A stretch of DNA of 64,000 bases from Gnetum montanum. Lineage: Eukaryota > Streptophyta > Gnetopsida > Gnetales > Gnetaceae. The notes beneath the pieces are model-generated. The model did not search any database, was not told the DNA's origin, and was given only the letters and a program-made list of their open reading frames with translations. The DNA lies in assembly GCA_015680685.1 (NCBI GenBank), contig MNCI01000852.1, forward strand, positions 176,196 to 240,195, read 5' to 3'. Positions 58,801-64,000 of this stretch are shown here, piece by piece (within the stretch, counting starts at the first letter, position 1; each line of letters begins with the position of its first letter). A program made the position numbers and the translations under genes.

Positions 58801-60299
58801 GGGGGAGATGGTCATCCATGCTAATCATACACATGGCTCCTTAGTTTTTCACTTATTTTTTTATGCATTTTTTTTTACACTTTGTTGATTTTTACCCCTT
58901 TTGGTTTTTCACTCTATTGATCTTCTCAATTTTTTTTACAACATCATTACTATGTTTTTATATTTCTTGAATATTTTATAGTTTCTTGTATATTTTACTT
59001 TATTTTGATGTGAATTTTTGTTATTTTTTCTAATAAAAGTGCTTTATTACCACAGGACACAGTGCCAATGTTGCTATTTACTAATGGTGGTTTGTGCTTA
59101 ATGTTTTCATTGCTAATGTCTAGTTTCTACTTTTGAATTCTAATGTCTAATGACTGAGTCATGGTTTATTTTTCATTGAACAAGCAATGAGTCCACATCA
59201 TCCACCCATCCATAAACTCTATGGTTTTCCTTGTTTCGAGAATATGTAGTTCCTTTTCATTAATAAAACTCTAAATGAATTTGTTACCTTGGTAGTCTTT
59301 GAACTTGGAAAGGATTCAAAGGTTTGAAAAGGATATGACTTTGAGGGGATTCAATACTCTTTGTTCCTTTTTACTTATGTGCTTGTGTGTTCTCATGGAT
59401 TTCTTATCATTCAACATCATCCAATGCTAGGAAGTTGACATAGTTCTTTGCATGGTGTGGTTCCTATAAAAAAATAAAAATAAAAACAAGATGGGAATTC
59501 ATAGCACACCCCTTAGATAGAATAATAGGCTACAAGCACTAGTTATGGGACTAGAAAGACATGTTACCCATGCCTGAAGGTCCCCTCTAACTAAGGCCCT
59601 TCTTCACTTTCTACTTCCCCCTAAATAAGGAACAATGTTTAATCTATGATACATTCTTATGTTTTGAGGGTTGGACTAGTCTTAGGATGGTAATGCGGAG
59701 TCATTGAAAGTGGTTGGTTTTGGTTTGGACTAAGGTTGGACTTTATCAAGTCATTTCAAACATAATTTCCATAAGGGACTTCATGTGACCATGATTTGGA
59801 ACTCCATTCCATCCTCTCAATCATCCACTTATGTTATTCATCACTCACCTCAGTGCCAGTTTCCATGTTATGCTCGATGTCTTAGTTTGATGTGTTGAAA
59901 TTCTTGGATAGATCCTTCTGAGTTGGCCCTTAAATTTCATAATCATTAATCAACTATGGGGCCCACAGACTCCTTAGTTGAGGTTATGTAAGGCTAAAAA
60001 GGACATTTGATTGCTATGGGAAGGACCCACTTGCATATCTCTTGGTTTAGATAGTTAAGCTCTTTACCTTCGACATTGTTACAATCATATCTTTAGTGTG
60101 TCCCATTATGCATCCAACTCTGTGCTCCTTAAAATTTCATAAAATTTCATTCTCCAACCATTTTCTCAATTTTTTTAACTCCACACTTTTCTACTATTTT
60201 CATCATGTTCATGGATTTTTGGGCTTCTATTTTATCCTTGTTTCACTCAAAAACTTGTATTTTTCAAGTTTTCCCAAAGTCAATGGTGGTCAATAGCTA
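58801..60299 (+). other. E6 post-pol untranslated region
   Basis: No gene is present in this 1.5-kb stretch. It is pyrimidine-rich at first (58850-59030), then has the block with 'catccacccatcc' (59200) and the conserved block 59440-59610 ('ggttatggg' type, ending 'ctaactaaggccctt'), which also occurs in E1, E2, E4, E5 and E7. Confidence 0.6.
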
Positions 60300-60400
60300 C
60301 ATCGACTAGGCCTAGTCAACGTAGCGGACCCCATTGATGGGGCCTCATCAACTAGGCCCTGTCAATGCAACACAAAAAATCTATAAATAACCCCACACAC
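60300..60400 (+). promoter_or_regulatory. U3-like patch with TATA box upstream of the env-position ORF
   Basis: Motifs tcgactaggcc, tcaacgtagc, ttgatggggcc, tcaactaggcc and tcaatgcaac are spaced 14, 18, 14 and 14 bp apart, like the U3 arrays of the LTRs. They are followed by TATAAATAA (60382-60390), 470 bp before the ATG at 60855. It could be an internal promoter or a piece of an inserted LTR; no TGATGA terminus is visible. Confidence 0.45.
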
Positions 60401-60854
60401 TTTGGAATTTTTATCATTTTCTTCACAACAAGAGGGAATTTTTTGCCATTTTTCAGAGGCCAAAACCATTTAGAGCCCATAACTTTCTGATCATTTGTCC
60501 AAATCACTCTATCCTTTGATCCTGTAGCTATTGATGATAAGCTCTTAATCATGGGGACCATAAGCCTTAAGGTTTTTGATGACTTTTTTTTGAAAAATTT
60601 TCTAACTCCCCCAAAGGTTTAATAAAAATAATGATATTAAATCATCAATTTTTGAGAGTTTAACCTTTTTAACACCCTCCAATATGACTAAAATATTTTA
60701 TTACCATTAAAATAAAAATAAAATAATGATTAAAATTGATCAAATTAGTCATAATCACAACTTACCCAAGTGTAACTTTCCTAAAGAGATAAGGTATCCC
60801 AGTTTTTTCCCGTCACATAATAATTGCTAACCCATGTTCATATTGTGATTATAG
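60401..60854 (+). other. Leader of the env-position ORF with acceptor-like end
   Basis: There is no gene. A stretch near 60750-60790 ('ataatcacaactta') is shared with E1 8810-8830. 'tattgtgattatag' ends at 60854, directly before ATG, and resembles a splice acceptor. Confidence 0.45.
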
Positions 60855-63640
60855 ATGGCACCAAGACCAAAACGACGGCAAGAGGGAGGACAATCTCAAC
60901 CAAGGAAGAAATGATCTAGAGATGGAAGGGACCAAGAAGAACATGCCTAGGAATAGGAAGAAGAAACCCATGTAACTAGACCTCTTCAAGAGGTTCAAAG
61001 TGGAATTTGTTCACCAAATTCCCAAGTAAGAGGCTACAATAGAGAAATCATAGTGAGGAGAGGCACCAAGGCTTGTACCAAGACTTGAGGTTACATTGAC
61101 ACAAGCCTGCCTTGACACAATTAGGCCTGGTGATGTCCAACACTCAGTTCTTCAAGAACTGAACTTTGGGCCATTCTTAAGGAATACTCTAGTAGAGGTA
61201 AAGACATAGTTGCAAATCTGTTCCATGTGGCCAATCATCACTTCCAGTGGGTAGTGGTACATGGGAGAGATGTACCTCTTCTAGAATAGCAAAAAAGTAG
61301 CTTTCATTGTGAAGATTAAGGACATTTAGGTGTCCTACTCAACTAAAGCCATCACATAGGCTCTTGAGTTATCTAATTCTAGAACACAACTAGCAAAGCT
61401 TTCAACGCAAGCTGATCCAGATGCAAAAAAGAAGTGGACCTAGTAGTGTTATGGGGTTGACTATAACGAGTTTGACATGCTCACATAGGAACATATACTT
61501 CAAGATAGTGGCCTATCACCTCAATCCAATGGTGAGGCCCAGTAAGATAACTACCTTTTCTACTTGGGCATGTGCCACTTTAAGCAGAAAATTTCTAGTA
61601 AACCTTCCATAATTAATTTATATAAAGATAGAAAATCATTTCAAAGAAAATGAACATGGAAGAAAAATCTTGCCCTTTCCATGCCTTATCAGATAATTTG
61701 CAAAAAGATAAGGGTAGTTGATATGCCAACGACAAAATCAGGTATACTCCCATTGCCTCTTGGTTTGAAATGATGAAGGATAAGATGCCTACTATGCCCA
61801 AAGAAGGGGAGTAGTAACTGCCATCTCCACCACCTACTTAGGAAATAATGCTAGAAGCTTGCACTGCTATTAAGCGCCTACATAAAATTTGAGAGTAACT
61901 CATGTAATAGCAAGAGCAACGACTAGAAACAAGTGATGAAGAAACATCTTTGTAGTCACCTTAATGAAGTGGCTTGAACAATTAGTCAGATGGAGGGAGG
62001 TGGACCAATATTTTCAGCTGAACAAATGTAACTACCCATGGGTTGAATTCCAATGCTCAAGAGGTGATGGTATCTCTCTCTCTCAATACCATTTATTCTC
62101 AGAAATCTTTGGGAATACTACTTTCTTTTCAATGCACTTGGAGGAGGATGAGGAGGCAATTGTACTAGTGATGCAACACCAAGGGTAGGAGATAGCTATA
62201 GAAGTGGTTGCTGATAGAGTCGCTAAAGAATTAAATGCACCTACAATGTCTGTACTAGATATTTCCACACTTAAAGATGTGTAGATGTCTGTAGGAACTT
62301 TTAGCAAAAAATTGAGTGCAACCTAGCATGAAGAGTTGCTAGATCGACTGGTGGGAACTAGGAAACTGATTCCAAACATCTTTGATTTTTTGGATAACAT
62401 TACTACAACCTAGTTGGAGCTCTTGAAGTAGAGGGCAAATGTATCATCCTTAAAGGGCAACTTGAAATAGCTTAAGCACAAAACCAAAACTTGGCTATGG
62501 AAGTTGATGAATTTCTTGCCTATTTTGCTGATCCCACACTCCTAAACCCTACTATAACAAGAGATGAAGCTTTTTAGCAGCTTCAAGAACAATTAAAAAA
62601 AGTTGAGGAGGGAATGATAATGTAAATATTTAACCAGTCTATAGTTGAAGAAAATACTTATTCAGTTCAAAAGGACTTGGTTCAAACATGCTAGGAAAAT
62701 GAAGCATTGCTGATGCACATAAACAACAAATACAAGAATTCATCCATCAATAGCAGGAGTAGCTAGCCAGAGTGAATACAAAATTGAGGAGATTAGCAGT
62801 AGAGAATCATAATCTCTTTATGGAGGAAGTCCATGCCTTATGTCAAAATTATGTCATTGAAATTACTACTTCAAAAAATGAGGCTGTCAAATTTAAGAGA
62901 GTCAAAAATCACTACAAAGACTAGGTTGGTTTGCAAAAAGAAGTGAATGAAAAACATATCCAAGTGGCTAAGGAAAAAATAAATGAGGCCCTCCAGGAAC
63001 TCTAGCAATGAAGAGAGGTGTGGTAGCCTATCATTGATAAAATAGATGCCTACAACAAAGGAGAGATACACATGAAGGAATTTCAAGTTGAGGAAATGAC
63101 AGAATATATGGAACTGGCTAATCTTTGATACACAAATCTGGTAATGCTAATTGTTGGATGACCATGGTTAGAACTTGAAAAGTAGGTGGCTAGCTTGTAC
63201 TTTTTGTACGAGGCTAAGTTCAAGCACCACAAGAACACCAAGAAAAAGCTTGTGATAACAACACTAAACTCGAAGATCTCAAGGAAAGAATCATTGATCA
63301 ATAATCAACTACTGAGAACTTGGCCAAGAGAATGAATGATTACCAAGATTTGCAAAATGCAATCAGGACATTTGACATTGAGCACAAACAATTCACTATC
63401 TAGTTCATCAATGCTAAGGAGCTATTTCTAGTAATTCCCTATCCTTGGAATGTGCCCATTCTAACCCACATTGGAAAAGCTATGTGGATGATGCACAATC
63501 CCAAGAGGAAGGAGGAGAAAATGAAAGCATTGTTGGATGCTTTTCATCTTTTGCCAAAAGTTGCAACAACAGTAAGACAACCACAGCAACCTCAACCATC
63601 ACATGTGCCTAAAGTTAGAGAAGGTCCATTGAAATCTTAG
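60855..63640 (+). pseudogene. E6 accessory ORF in env-like position
   Basis: The ATG follows an AG and opens MAPRPKRRQEGGQSQPRKK, a basic start. The middle reads through several frames (DMPTTKSGILPLP near 61720, SLSQYHLFSEIFG near 62080, ELLDRLVGTRKLIPNIFDF near 62335). From 62480 it becomes a long Glu/Lys/Gln-rich helical region (EQLKKVEE, DLKERIIDQQ) ending in NPKRKEEKMKALLDAFHLLP and a Gln/Pro tail with a TAG at 63638. Its place between pol and the 3' end is that of the env-like gene of Athila elements. No membrane segment or signal peptide is convincing in this decayed copy, so env-like identity rests on position only. Confidence 0.55.
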
Positions 63641-63812
63641 GAGCCTTCACTACCTAGGACCGTGTGATCTTTTCACTTGTCTTCATGCCATCAAAGGACA
63701 TGTTGTCCAATTTTTTGTTTGGTGTTCAATTTTGTATTGTGAACACCACAAATTTGTAATTTTTTAAATCTATATACCTAAGCACTTAGTTTTATCATGT
63801 TAGTTTTGTTGT
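63641..63812 (+). other. E6 sequence after the accessory ORF
   Basis: No gene and no PPT or LTR start is seen. E6 homology ends near 63812, where base composition changes sharply. Confidence 0.5.
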
Positions 63813-64000
63813 GTCTGTTGGCGACCGTTTGGGACGCGACCGCCAACGAGTGTCCTCGAACAGGATTTAGGTGCCCGCTGGTCTCTGGCTACACCAAGGC
63901 CCAGATACCTCCAAATAACTCAGTAGTTAATGTGAGTATGTGTGTGTGCTGTTGCGGCGTGTGGTTGTGTGCAATGTAACAATTGCGTGTGTGTGAAATA
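63813..64000. other. CpG-rich sequence, start of an unidentified insertion
   Basis: From 'tgtctgttggcgacc' the sequence has many CpG sites (ggcgaccg, gggacgcgaccg, cctcgaac, gcccgc, gcggcg), which are nearly absent elsewhere. It contains a TTGGCG…CGCCAA inverted pair (63819-63848) and a GT-rich end. It may be the start (TG) of a younger LTR or another element inserted into E6; too little is visible to name it. Confidence 0.4.

Larger units (their letters stand above)
50982..63812 (+). mobile_element. E6: autonomous-type Athila-like element (3' LTR outside window)
   Basis: LTR 50982-52515, PBS, gag from 52678, PR near 55290-55720, RT 56100-56760, RNase H 57030-57420, IN 57480-58500, post-pol 58800-60290, a TATA-bearing U3-like patch at 60300-60400, and an env-position ORF relic 60855-63640. 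All enzymes are dead (stops, frameshifts and lost catalytic residues). No 3' LTR is seen before the CpG-rich sequence at 63813. Confidence 0.8.

Noticed and set aside
1-64000. CRISPR arrays, bacterial operons, tRNA or full-length rRNA genes
   Set aside because: None seen; the content is plant retroelement DNA, and the short direct repeats have no spacers of even length.

Overview
This window looks like intergenic DNA from a land plant with a large, repeat-filled nuclear genome. It is AT-rich, depleted in CpG, and made almost entirely of decayed LTR retrotransposons nested inside one another. A gymnosperm or another giant-genome plant is plausible, but nothing seen here fixes the taxon. I find no intact host gene. 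The dominant family is Athila-like Ty3/gypsy. Its LTRs run from TGATGA to TCATCA, its primer-binding sites resemble the 3' end of tRNA-Asp, 5-bp target duplications are recognisable, and its pol order is PR-RT-RNaseH-IN.

Layout. 1-4817: inverted copies of an unrecognised retroelement coding relic, with a 450-bp LTR of another family (3731-4180). 4818-16022: two elements (E1, E2) in one direction sharing the LTR at 9235-10045; both lack pol. 16023-18735: minus-strand gag and LTR (E8). 18935-19384: a copia-like LTR. 19450-23310: a decayed minus-strand LINE reverse transcriptase split by a degenerate tandem array. 23320-50981: a Russian-doll nest. The outer element E7 (minus, gag-pol) was hit by element N (25890-31231, plus) and by E5 (33132-47641, minus, gag-only). 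E5 was itself hit by E4 (36458-43458, plus, gag-only, perfect ATTAC target duplication). 50982-63812: E6, an autonomous-type element with duplicated LTR, gag, protease, RT, RNase H, integrase, and a further ORF in the env-like position. 63813-64000: a CpG-rich sequence unlike everything else, cut by the window edge.

How the parts relate. E2, E4 and E5 form a gag-only family. All three lose pol at the same junction and keep LTR, PBS, gag, a 2-kb post-gag region and PPT, so E6/E7-type relatives are the likely source of enzymes. Every LTR of the family has a U3 made of variable 14-bp repeats. Element N is different: it has no recognisable gag or pol, but carries an intronless copy of a CCR4/Ngl-type endonuclease-exonuclease-phosphatase (deadenylase-like) coding region, a 5S rRNA-derived block and a 22-bp minisatellite. 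N is the most interesting object here: a non-autonomous LTR element that captured a cellular mRNA.

All coding regions are pseudogenes. Boundaries without recognisable termini are approximate, and all homology calls are from reading translations by eye.
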